DNA of 64,000 nucleotides from Saccharomycopsis crataegensis (Eukaryota > Ascomycota > Saccharomycetes > Ascoideales > Saccharomycopsidaceae): assembly GCF_037102585.1 (NCBI RefSeq), contig NW_027043819.1:806001-870000 (forward strand). Reading direction: 5' to 3'. The translations under genes and the position numbers were made by a program. Under the pieces are notes generated by a model. That model made no database searches. It was given only the letters and a program-made list of their open reading frames with translations, and had not been told where the DNA came from. Shown piece after piece: positions 7,903 to 18,198 of the stretch (position 1 is the stretch's first letter; each line of letters opens with the position of its first letter).

Positions 7903-10218
7903 TTAGCTCTTATAGTTGAAATTATCAAATATGTAATCTGGGAACAATGGCTCCCAGCTGGAAAAAACGGTGGAATTCATGAATATGGGAGGCCCGCCAA
8001 ATGAATCACCCGCGTTGTCGATATTGGTTTCGGAAAATCCTTGAAGTGGATTAGGATTTGGGTCATGGGTATTATTACCTTCCATTCGATTTCTGTCTTC
8101 AACACAACCAAAGTATGGCTGGCTTGCACCGAATAGCACATCGTTACGAATGCCAAAATTGGTGGTATGATCATCAGAAGATTGCTCTGGTGCTGTCATT
8201 ATCTCGCCATGAGATTGCTGAGAAAAATCAAAGATTTCCAACTCTTTATCCACATCCACACTAAAATCCTGGAGCAATTTAGCCTTAACCATCTTGTAAG
8301 ACTTATCACTCAATCCCCAGATCCTAGCACAACTCTTTAGTGTTGCCATAAAGAGCAAAAACTTATACCTAAAAACCCCTTTTTCTCTTATACTTCTTGC
8401 AATTGTGCTACCATGAGACAAAAGCATAACAGATATGGATATGACACAACAGTAGATGATTAAAATAGAGCACTTACTATATCCATGCACTGTGGTGAAC
8501 TTTCTAACAGCCACGGACAAATCATTGATAGCAGTTTCACAAATGAGTGCTGAGTCCGTCAATAATGAGTTACTATTCTGTTTCGTGCCACCGACATTTA
8601 AAAAGGGACGGTTCAAACAAAGCACAACAATGTAATACAATAGTTTGAATGTTAGTTTGGTAGGATCACTTCCAATTATTTCCAAATCATGAACATTCCA
8701 TGCCACTGTATCCGGCAAACTATTTCTCCATTGTGAGATTTTCAAATTATATTTTCCTAACAAGAGTAATTTCTCTGGGATTTCGTAATTTTTGGTGGTC
8801 TTATCTTGCCTATCATTGAAAATATCGTTCAACATGTTCTCTGTGATATCCATCAACTTCACCACGGAAATAAGAGGGTCGCATATTAAAAGAATCTCTG
8901 GCTTTAAATCCTTGTAATGAAATGAATATTCGTCTATCCATTCAATGTCTGGTAAGGCTATGGTCTCACTCATGGTGGTGTCATTCATTTTTAACAGTGA
9001 AGGCCGACCCAATAATAGCCCGATCAAATGGTCAACCAAGTAAGTGCCCCAGAAAATCCGGCTTCTGATTTCTATGCTGAACTCACTTTTGGGACCTGGG
9101 TCGTCATCCAAGTACCAACTTTTTGGGCTCAATTGGAACCCGATGTTGTAACCAATTCGCATGCCTATACCTGTCAAGATCCAACCACTGTCATTGCGGC
9201 CATTATAGATATCATATAACCCAAGGACCAATAGGCTCTGCAACAAGGTTATTGATGGTTTATTGTACTTAGCAAAGCACCACGCACGAGCCTGTTCGTA
9301 ATAATCCATAGACTTTGCGGCAATATTTGGATTTTCCGAAAGTAGAGATCCAATGGAACAAATGGCGAACACAAGTTCTTTAGAACAATATGAAGAATTT
9401 GGTTTAGCGTGGTAAAAATCGAGCAAAAATGCTTCTCTGAATATAAAAACGTGAATATCAGGATATTGCCAGCTAAAAAATTGTTTAATGCATTCAACGA
9501 TTACTGGGTTTCTATTGAGCATGAAGATTTCTTCCATTTCTTGACTGTTTCCTGATTTGACCAAAGACACACTATCAAAAACACTAGTAGGCCCATAAAC
9601 CGAAATTGATTTATTCTCAATTTTTTTCAAATCGTTTGGTGTCGGGTATCTTTCATGGAAATTGACAGTGTTATCTGATGAAGAATGTGTTTGTTGGGAT
9701 TGACTTTGATCTAGCAAGGAAGAGATCCCGTCACTATTGTTATTGATGGTGTTTTTGACATAAGCATTATTAGTGTGCTGGTATATCAAGTTATCATTAC
9801 TATTCCTATTGCTGTTATTATTATCATTATTATCGTTATCGTGTATGGGTATATTGTCTTTATTTTTTATAGGTTCTTGAACAATAGGATCCTTTAAGTT
9901 TGATAGATCTTTCAACACAGTAGCAATGCCGTCTAGCTGCGTAGATATTCTGAGATTTTCTTCTTCGAAGAGTTTGACTTTTCTCTCCAACTGCTTGATA
10001 TATTCAGATTCTGTTCTTTCTTTCCGCTTATCAATGGTTGACCTGACACATTTTAGCCCCAACTTCAGACAGGAGGCACACGGGAATTGCGATAAGATAT
10101 TGCATTTAACTTTCTTGGATCGACACGATATACAAGCTAGAAAAGATTTTTTCTTAGAAGCAATAGGTGATTTTGGTTCCATGCTTGATAAAAGTGAGAT
10201 TTGTTCCCGGTAAATCAT
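7903..10218 (-). CDS. Zn2Cys6 transcription factor with fungal-specific regulatory domain
   Basis: 771 residues. A binuclear zinc cluster lies at residues 29-57 with spacing CX2CX6CX7CX2CX6C (Cys29, 32, 39, 47, 50, 57). It is followed by a basic linker and a coiled coil (about 70-95: EYIKQLERKVKLFEEENL), so dimeric binding to a CGG dyad is likely. An Asn-rich linker (about 125-150) precedes the fungal_trans middle homology region (about 240-620), which includes the GMRIGYNIG and FWGTYLVDHLIGLLLGRPS blocks. The C-terminus is acidic and Asn/Pro-rich, a possible activation domain. Met13 is an alternative start, and the 12 residues before it carry no recognised motif. It sits at the end of the five-gene block and is the candidate local regulator. 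Its upstream region contains CGG-N6-CCG at 10302-10313, which might be an autoregulatory site. No named orthologue is recognised. Confidence 0.9.
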   Translation of the reverse strand: MIYREQISLLSSMEPKSPIASKKKSFLACISCRSKKVKCNILSQFPCASCLKLGLKCVRSTIDKRKERTESEYIKQLERKVKLFEEENLRISTQLDGIATVLKDLSNLKDPIVQEPIKNKDNIPIHDNDNNDNNNSNRNSNDNLIYQHTNNAYVKNTINNNSDGISSLLDQSQSQQTHSSSDNTVNFHERYPTPNDLKKIENKSISVYGPTSVFDSVSLVKSGNSQEMEEIFMLNRNPVIVECIKQFFSWQYPDIHVFIFREAFLLDFYHAKPNSSYCSKELVFAICSIGSLLSENPNIAAKSMDYYEQARAWCFAKYNKPSITLLQSLLVLGLYDIYNGRNDSGWILTGIGMRIGYNIGFQLSPKSWYLDDDPGPKSEFSIEIRSRIFWGTYLVDHLIGLLLGRPSLLKMNDTTMSETIALPDIEWIDEYSFHYKDLKPEILLICDPLISVVKLMDITENMLNDIFNDRQDKTTKNYEIPEKLLLLGKYNLKISQWRNSLPDTVAWNVHDLEIIGSDPTKLTFKLLYYIVVLCLNRPFLNVGGTKQNSNSLLTDSALICETAINDLSVAVRKFTTVHGYSKCSILIIYCCVISISVMLLSHGSTIARSIREKGVFRYKFLLFMATLKSCARIWGLSDKSYKMVKAKLLQDFSVDVDKELEIFDFSQQSHGEIMTAPEQSSDDHTTNFGIRNDVLFGASQPYFGCVEDRNRMEGNNTHDPNPNPLQGFSETNIDNAGDSFGGPPIFMNSTVFSSWEPLFPDYIFDNFNYKS

Positions 10219-12810
10219 CTCTTGTCGTAAGAGATACCTGGTTTTGGCATAATTTGATAATCACCGCTCATCCTAACGCAGGGTAACGTATCTGTTCACC
10301 TCGGACAGAACCGCCATCTCTGAGTACACCGGTAGCTATCTTTAGATAAAGAAAAACAAATAGCAGTAGCACCTCAGTTTTCTCTACGAGCATAATAATC
10401 TGATAGAAAGATTCATGGTGTCAGACCCAACATGATTTTCGTTTTTCTCGTCTCGGCTCGTCTTAAGGTAGCACCATCGTTAGTGGTAAGTTATCATCAG
10501 ACATTACATGAATTAGCCACTGGCTGGGTTTTATTGATGGATATTGAATAATATTATAATTTGTTAGTTATATCTGCAATCCATAAAGTTCATACGGAAG
10601 GCGCACGTTTAAATAGGTTCTTAAATAATAATCCCTTACTTCCAACATCAGTGGAAGTCCAATGTCACCTGGACTCGGCAATATTTATACACCTTGCTTA
10701 CTAGCAAAGCACTGTTCGCATTTTACGGTAGCATTATAATAAACCAGAAACCAATTATCTACTAAAGCATCATTTGTATATAATTTGTGTGGAATGGAAG
10801 TTACCCATTCGTCAACAATATACTAGTGTAAGTGTAATATAGCACAGTGGTGGTATGTCTCATCATATATGAAGACGAACCAAAAAAAAAACGCACTCAC
10901 GTATAATAATAAATTCTTTTTATGGTGAATCTAGGTATAAGGCCAGATAGCAGGTATCAAGACTAATGACATGACGACCGTACAATATAACCTTCAGATC
11001 GATCACCACGACATTTTTTTTCGGAGAGCCCAATGACTTGGTTTCCAATATATGAAAAAGAACCTGGGGAACCGCGTCTTCTATTGTAGTATGCAAGAAA
11101 AAACGCTTTTCAACGTCCGGGACAAAAAATTATTAACAGACATGCATGATTCCCAAAATGGGTTCTATTAGGATTCACACAATTCTGGGAACGAGAAGTC
11201 AGATCAAATAGATTAAACAGCGCGGTTGCATTTGGATAAAGAGTATAAATTTAGTGACGAAAGGAAAAATAAGAGCTGAAATTAAAGGTTATGTATTTGG
11301 AAGACACCGGGTATTGGATATCCAAGCCAAGTTCTATTGATCAGCAAGATCCAGTGCGGCTATCCGGAGGAGTCGGAGGCGTGATGTGGCATACTGTGAC
11401 CACATTCTGACAGGTTCCCCTTAATAATATGATGGAATATTAAAGCCAGGTGGGCCACGCGTATATTCAGTCAATGGAGCTGGTGCTGTGTTTAACAATA
11501 AGCTTCAGCATTCCGAATTGCAGTAAATAATAAAACCAGAAACGTAGGGCAGGCCACAACAGAGAAGAATATATGGTGATGGTGGTGGTGAGACAGAGAT
11601 AGACTTGACGGACCTTAAAAGAAACGTTGCGTTCGCAAGACGCCAATCCCTGCAGTGTGCTGCAATGGTCAAAAGAGGCTAGCTCACCGCGCAGAAAGTT
11701 AAAAATCAAATTGGTCAAAAGAAAACTATTTCATTCGATGAGGATGTAAGAGAGATGGCAAATGTGAAAGTAAAGGTTAGATATCCAAAGAGTAACAGCA
11801 AAGGATGCCGGTGGAGTCTCATTATAGACCCCAGGTAACGCAGAGTGGTTGTCTGGCTGGAGCGAAGGTGTGGCTGGTAGTGGCCACATTATGACCATGA
11901 ATTACTGATAAGACCCTTATTCCTCAGCTGTGGCTCCTTGTGGAATAACTGAGATTCAAGATAGATTGTGTGAACATAAAGAGCCTGTAATATTTAGGAA
12001 GCGATTATTGCCATTACATCGACCATATGTTACTATCTCTGTTGTGTGTGTGTGTGTTTTCTTGCTTGTTGTTATCTTTATCACTTGGCATTGTCTACCA
12101 ATGCATCTAGACACGTTGCTGCTATTCTATATCAAAGGTATGACATCGCAGTTTATTTATCTTCATTTGTTTTATATGAACTATGGTTTTTTATAGGAAA
12201 TATATTGTTATAAATTACAACTTTGGGAAAAATACAGAGGTCATCAAGCTCAGTGACATCGGTCTTTATTGTGTGAAATTGTCTCTTCAAAACTGGAGGA
12301 AGAAAGACCGATTTCATTCTTGCTTTTTTTGTTTGAGTTTTTAATCTGCAGATAACCTTTTTCCTCTTTCTTTTTCTTTTTTTTTTTTGCGGTTGTAAAG
12401 TGCGACATCACAACGGCGCCCAGTAACAACTCCGACGTTAATAAGAAGTCAACATGACAAGTCAGCTTAGGTCTTTCTTCACGATTTGAGCATATAAATG
12501 TTGTGGCGGTCACAATTAGTCTCTCTCGCATTCCTTTTGCTCGTCATTTTGGAGTACTGTTATGTGTCTGTTTTTTTAGTACATTATCATTGCACAGTAG
12601 TGTGCTCAACTAGATTCTTTTTTTTTTCTTTTTTTTTTTTTTTTCATCAGTTCAACCCCGGACAGCCAACGTATAAAAGCGTAACCATATCTCTCAGCTT
12701 GTAATATTTCTATTATTTACTTCTCGCCTGCTTGAAATAAGCGATCTGCTAAAAAAAAAAAAAAAAGACAAAAAAAAAAATAAAACAGTAATCCCTATCC
12801 AATTATCACC
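10219..12810. other. 2.6-kb gene-free region
   Basis: Only short, low-quality ORFs are present (for example 11467-11718 minus and 11930-12196 plus), with no recognisable motifs. It contains the regulator's promoter at the left, including CGG-N6-CCG at 10302-10313. It also has scattered simple sequence (GGTGGT run near 11578-11592, TG run near 12041-12056, T tracts at 12375-12390 and 12617-12643). The AIF-like gene's promoter is at the right. No tRNA or LTR signature was found. Confidence 0.6.
12672..12678 (+). promoter_or_regulatory. TATA box of the AIF-like gene
   Basis: TATAAAA about 135 bp before the ATG at 12811. It is followed by a leader with long A tracts (12751-12784), a common layout in well-expressed yeast genes. 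Confidence 0.5.
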
Positions 12811-13965
12811 ATGTCCTCTTCAAATTGGAATATCAAGATTCCAAAAGTCACCATCATTGGTGCCGGTACCTTTGGGATTAATGCTGCCAACACCCTTGCC
12901 AAGTCCTATCCACATTATGAAGTCACTTTGATTTCCAAAAAAGACTTTGCTCTCAATTTGATGGCCACCCATAGACTTGTAACCGAAGGATTTAATCCAG
13001 AAGAGGTGACAAGACCTCTTAGCTCTGTTGTTGCCAAAGGTGTCAAGATTGTTGTTGCCAAGGATGTCCTCAATTTCGACGATAAATCGACCGATATCAT
13101 CATTACTAATGACGATGATCTAAATATCCCCCATGATATCTTGATTCTTGCTACTGGTGCCAAATGGACACATCCAATTGCTACCCAAGATTTTGGCTCA
13201 GACTTAAAGTCCATGCAGAATTATCTAGATGACCAAATTGAAAAACTCAAAGATGCAAAGAAAGTGGTGGTAGCTGGTTTGGGATTTGTCGGGAGCGAGT
13301 TGGCTGGCGAATTGGGTTATCGATTCAAGCAGCAATTGGCAACCGGTAAAAAACAAATCATTTGTGTCCATCCATCCGATAGCGTTTTGGATGAGCACTA
13401 TAAATACACCATCAGACACTCAATTCAAAGACAACTAGAAGAAATGAATCTTACATTGATGCTTCATGATGTTGCATTGTATGATGAGTCTGATCCACGT
13501 ACTGTTATTCTCAGATCCTCCAATTCTGTGATCGAAGATGTCGATGTTTTCTACAATTGTACCGGCCCACAACCAAACGTTCCACGTACAAATTTAACCG
13601 ACTTGGAGCTTAGCAACAGAGGTTTCATTAAAGTCAAAAAGACCTACCAAACTTTAAAATATCCTAACATCTTTGCAATTGGTGATATCAATAACATTCC
13701 TGGCAAAAAGATGGTCAATAGAGAGGAACAAATCCAAGTCTTGAAGACAAATGTTCATGCCCTTCTCACCGGTTCCAAAAATGTCTTTAGAGAATTTGAA
13801 AATAGAGAGAAACCTATTGGCATTTCTTTAGGACCTAAGGCCGGTGTTGGCCAATTAACACTTCCAGTTATTGGGGTTATCAAATTGCCAGAATTTCTTG
13901 TTGTCCAGGCAAAAAGTAAATATTTATACACTGATAAGCTTGACGAAGTGTTAGGAAAGGTATAG
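12811..13965 (+). CDS. AIF/FSP1-like FAD-dependent oxidoreductase
   Basis: 384 residues, pyridine nucleotide-disulphide oxidoreductase fold. The FAD-binding Rossmann motif is at residues 13-21 (VTIIGAGTFG) and an ATG motif near 114-116 (LATGAKW). A second nucleotide-binding motif at about 152-165 (VVVAGLGFVGSELAGE) is for NAD(P)H, and FAIGDINNIPG near 288-298 contacts FAD. No redox CxxC and no C-terminal membrane anchor is seen. The size and layout match the AMID/AIFM2 (FSP1) and yeast Aif1 group rather than Ndi1-type NADH dehydrogenases. Family members reduce quinones with NAD(P)H or act in stress and death responses. An A-rich 5' leader precedes the start. Confidence 0.85.
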   Translation: MSSSNWNIKIPKVTIIGAGTFGINAANTLAKSYPHYEVTLISKKDFALNLMATHRLVTEGFNPEEVTRPLSSVVAKGVKIVVAKDVLNFDDKSTDIIITNDDDLNIPHDILILATGAKWTHPIATQDFGSDLKSMQNYLDDQIEKLKDAKKVVVAGLGFVGSELAGELGYRFKQQLATGKKQIICVHPSDSVLDEHYKYTIRHSIQRQLEEMNLTLMLHDVALYDESDPRTVILRSSNSVIEDVDVFYNCTGPQPNVPRTNLTDLELSNRGFIKVKKTYQTLKYPNIFAIGDINNIPGKKMVNREEQIQVLKTNVHALLTGSKNVFREFENREKPIGISLGPKAGVGQLTLPVIGVIKLPEFLVVQAKSKYLYTDKLDEVLGKV

Positions 13966-14556
13966 GTCAATTCGGTTTGATCTTTTCTTTTTGACTCGTT
14001 ATATGTTTGTGTTACGATTCGCTTTTCCCTACCTCCCCCCCTCTTTTTTCAGTTGCTATTTTATTTATACGGATTGCTTTATACTATGTTTTTTTTCTTT
14101 GCTTTGTTTCTTAAGGTGCTGGTTGTTTATGATCTATTATTTTATGTGTTCCTGTACTCTTTTTTAATTGAACTTTTTTTATTTCTTTTTAATCGATTTC
14201 TGTATTGCCTTTTTAAAGAATTGGTTTTTCGAGCTTGTGATTTCTTCCTTATAATAGATTTTGTACTAATTCCTTATATAAATTAGCTTTGGTGAAAGTC
14301 TATTAGAAGTCTTCGATTTACATTGTTCAATTCCTATGAATCTTACTACATAAACTGGCACTCAAAGTTGCAAAGAAACACTAAACAATAAAACCTGAAT
14401 AAAATCTAACAAATGAAGTCTAGAAGAAAAAATCTAAAAAAAAAAAATGAAATCTAAAAAATGAAATCTACCAGATGAAGTATAGCGGGTAAAAACGTGA
14501 AAAGCGAGATCTCACAAATAAGCAAGCTACTAATCAATTGATGGTATCTCCAAAAA
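13966..14556. other. Convergent intergenic region, T-rich then A-rich
   Basis: 591 bp between two stop codons. The left half is strongly T-rich on the plus strand and the right half holds imperfect repeats built around AAATCTA (14401-14480). No gene is seen; it probably carries 3'-end signals of both genes. Confidence 0.6.
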
Positions 14557-15987
14557 TCAAACGAGTTGAATAAGGGAGTTATCAGTATATTTTACTTGTG
14601 CCATCAGTACAACACCATTTGTGAGATCATAGTGTACATACGCACTCCTAAGGAAGTTATCTCCCAAGACATAATAGTCTCCAGGGGATTCCAAAACACC
14701 AACCAAACACATGTCTAACCCTAAAACCGAAACCGTCGAGCCATTGTTGTACAGTAACTTGTACATCATATCGTCCATTGGAACCCTTATCTGGAGGTCA
14801 TTTTCAAAATTGAAAGTGAGATTTTGTCCTTTCCAGGCATCACAAAAGTGAACGTAACCAACCTCGCTTTTCATTCCGTATTTCTCGCCAATGGCCTCGT
14901 AAACTTCGGTCGGAGCGTATAAAAGTGTGGTTCCAGAATCTAATAGTCCGGGATACGTCGTTTCTGCCAAAGTACTATCAGTACCGTCAATCGATGTAAC
15001 GTTCACGAAGAACGCCACTGGCACTTCAGTGCTCATTCCGCCATCATTTATATTCACAAGCGGCAAAGTTGTCAATTCTCCTTGATATTTCTCCAAATCT
15101 ATAGCCCCAAATAAAATGCTACCGGAACCACTATCGGCACTATCCAAGTACAAAGAATAAGTGATGTTATCAAGGTATCCCTGCTGCTGTAGCAACATTG
15201 GCATATTAGAATAATTCTTCCCTTGTGCCTCGTTGCCTTGCAATCCGATTCCTAAAACCCCTTGGCTTGCAGTGCAATTATCCACCACCCCCAAGATTAC
15301 ATTGTTAACATTCACATCTTCGCCAATGGAAACGGTGTCATTTCCCCAAGTTCCAATTGCGTAGGTTCCGTCACCGTAGCTGATGCCAAATGATGAATTA
15401 CTCAGCTGATAAGAGGTAGATGTGTCTGGATTGAAATAGCCTATACCAGCAGAAAGTTGAAAAGTCGGAACCCACAAATCAGATGAGCCGGTGTCCAAAA
15501 CAACAGAAACCGGTTGGTTATCAGAACCGACTTCTAGCTCGACTGAATAATACACTTTTTTATTCTGAATGACAATATTTTCAAAAGGCAAATGTTGTCT
15601 CTTTAATAGTGATTTGGCATATTTAGGCATTGCGGAAACTTGTCTCATAACATTTCTAGAAACCCCATTGTCTGTATTGATAGTTTTGCTGACTAAATTG
15701 GTAGCCATTCTTTGCAATGAACCAGTTTTCAATTCAATAAGTTCATCGCTAGACTGTACGGCAAAGTCCATATGGACATAAGTTTTGTTGCTATCTATCC
15801 CCAATATCTTTTGAGATATCGTTGATTTGATTCTGTTGATTGCCACACCTTCAAGAAGCCCATCACCATTTTTTGTCACATTATTGGTAGTACTGGTTAT
15901 GTTGACAAATCTTTTTTGAATTGATAAAGCATCTCCAAGGTATGCCAAGAAGCTGGCCATAAAGAGGATAGTGAGCCGCATTAACAT
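14557..15987 (-). CDS. Secreted aspartyl protease (candidapepsin/yapsin type)
   Basis: 476 residues, pepsin family A1. There is an N-terminal signal peptide (MLMRLTILFMASFLAYLGDA), then a propeptide of about 110 residues ending at a Lys-Arg Kex2-type site (LLKRQHLPFEN, near residue 128). The mature chain has two catalytic motifs, VVLDTGSSDLW near residue 165 and LLDSGTTLLYAP near 348, and a conserved C-terminal block ending in AQVKYT. There are many N-glycosylation sequons (for example NDT, NCT, NYS). No hydrophobic GPI-attachment tail follows, so a soluble secreted enzyme is likelier than a wall-anchored yapsin. Codon 461 is CTG (14605-14607) and aligns with the Ser of the SLAQVKYT block of Candida Saps, so it supports Ser decoding of CTG. 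This gene and the AIF-like gene converge. Confidence 0.9.
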   Translation of the reverse strand: MLMRLTILFMASFLAYLGDALSIQKRFVNITSTTNNVTKNGDGLLEGVAINRIKSTISQKILGIDSNKTYVHMDFAVQSSDELIELKTGSLQRMATNLVSKTINTDNGVSRNVMRQVSAMPKYAKSLLKRQHLPFENIVIQNKKVYYSVELEVGSDNQPVSVVLDTGSSDLWVPTFQLSAGIGYFNPDTSTSYQLSNSSFGISYGDGTYAIGTWGNDTVSIGEDVNVNNVILGVVDNCTASQGVLGIGLQGNEAQGKNYSNMPMLLQQQGYLDNITYSLYLDSADSGSGSILFGAIDLEKYQGELTTLPLVNINDGGMSTEVPVAFFVNVTSIDGTDSTLAETTYPGLLDSGTTLLYAPTEVYEAIGEKYGMKSEVGYVHFCDAWKGQNLTFNFENDLQIRVPMDDMMYKLLYNNGSTVSVLGLDMCLVGVLESPGDYYVLGDNFLRSAYVHYDLTNGVVLMAQVKYTDNSLIQLV

Positions 15988-17193
15988 TTGTATATATGAA
16001 TTGATATAAAGCTTTCACAACAAGTTTTATTTAGATGTTGATTAGCTATTAAAAAAAAAAGTTTTCGAAATATGTATATCTATGAATATAAATGATACAC
16101 TGTGTGTGTATCCCACACTGAAGAACGGCTGATTCCATTTTATATTTATGTAATGGGCAAACATTAAGTACCACAATTGGTGATTATTATTTCCAATTGT
16201 TTCCTTTTGAAAAAGATTCTTAGTGACATTGTGGCGGTAGGTCTCAGCCGAATCGTATCGTGAGGCTGCACTTCCCATGGTTGATGAGTGTTTATAGATC
16301 GTGCGCTAAGCGAGTTACCTCTGGAACAACACAAAAAGCGTATGAGTGCACCATCCCCTCAACCAACTGTCTCATTGTTTGTCTTAATGATCCGATATAT
16401 TAATATCTTCTCTGAGATTGACGTATATATTATTATTATACTTTTTTTTTCTGCTTATCGCAATGGGTGGCAGCGAAAGTCATTGTTGACAGCTTCTGGG
16501 CTACCACAATCGAGGACAAACTCCCCAAATAGTTGCAGGGTCACTTACCCTTTTCCATGATGTTGCACGATACCTACAATACGCCGGCGGTTGCAAAAGC
16601 ACCCGTTCAGTTAACCAACAAGAAGTAGCACCAGGAAAAAAGGATATATTATTATAATAATGGATATACGGCTATACTGTAACCTGTAGGTGTATGCCTT
16701 TGCATTCGATCATGTTCTACATGCAAAAGTTGGTGGCGCTTGATTCCAATTACAAAATCCCTCTTCTTTTTGCAAGCACTTTAATCGAGTTTATGGTTTT
16801 TATCAATACAAAGAAAGCAATGTAGTCAATCAAAATAAAATAAAAATTGACAGATAGACAGATGGATATATCAAAAATTGTGCTTCGGGAAGAAAAGGTG
16901 CATCAATTCATACTTTTGCTATCAAAGCCTACTTGTATTTTCATCCAAATCTACCTGCTTTGATTCACATCCATTTCGTAATTGATTGATTGATGCTACA
17001 ATTGGTAAGTGGCTTTTTTTTCAGAAACCTAATATTAATAATATCTACACTGAATTCCCTCCCCCTAAAGAATCTTATTCATCAATAAGGAACGACGTCA
17101 ATTAAGTATACCAACGCCATAAAAAATCAAAAAACAAGGCACAAGAATATTTGCTTAAATCTCTAAATTATTTTCAATGTAATGACCATCACA
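15988..17193. other. Intergenic region, 1.2 kb
   Basis: Promoter of the aspartyl protease on the left and 3' flank of the glutaredoxin gene on the right. Only short ORFs without motifs. No RNA gene or repeat family recognised. Confidence 0.5.
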
Positions 17194-17675
<482 letters not shown>

Positions 17676-18198
17676 TTATAATCGATAATATTGAACAAAT
17701 TTGCCATCCCCATCTCTGATAAATAAGTATTCTCCATGTGCGATGGCGATATTTCGCTGGTCTCCCTAAGGAGGGTAACGTGAGGAGTCCTAACCCTGCA
17801 AATGTGAGATAAGCTCAATAAACCTACAATAAGAATGAATGAAATAAGACTTCAAGAAACGCATTTATTAATTCACCCAAGGTAAACACGGTAAACACAT
17901 TAATAACCTCCTAATAAACATTCCTCTATTCGGGATCTCAGCAAAATATGCGATACTGTTTGTTTACACCCACCGGATCCACCAGAATATCTTCCTGTAA
18001 TCCGATAGTGATAGGCTTTCTGTTATTAAAATGGACCTTCGTTGCGAGGAGAAAAAAAAAAAAAAAATACAAACAAGTTTTTTGTGTTTGTCCAAACTAC
18101 GCGAATCCCCTCTCGACCCGGAAAAATTTGTGTCATATCTCTCTTGTATTTGCAAAGTACGACTAGAGTTGGAAGTTAAAAAAAAAAAAAAAAAAATA
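17676..18198. other. Intergenic region between glutaredoxin promoter and arabinofuranosidase 3' end
   Basis: 523 bp with two A tracts at about 18051-18067 and 18180-18196. The half next to glutaredoxin is its promoter. No gene seen. Confidence 0.5.

Noticed and set aside
10302-10313. CGG-N6-CCG as a definite autoregulatory operator
   Set aside because: Spacing differs from the N10 dyads in the cluster and it is a single copy; noted only as a possibility under the regulator.
11467-12196. ORFs of 83 and 88 codons in the large gap
   Set aside because: No motif, odd composition and no start context; they look like chance frames.
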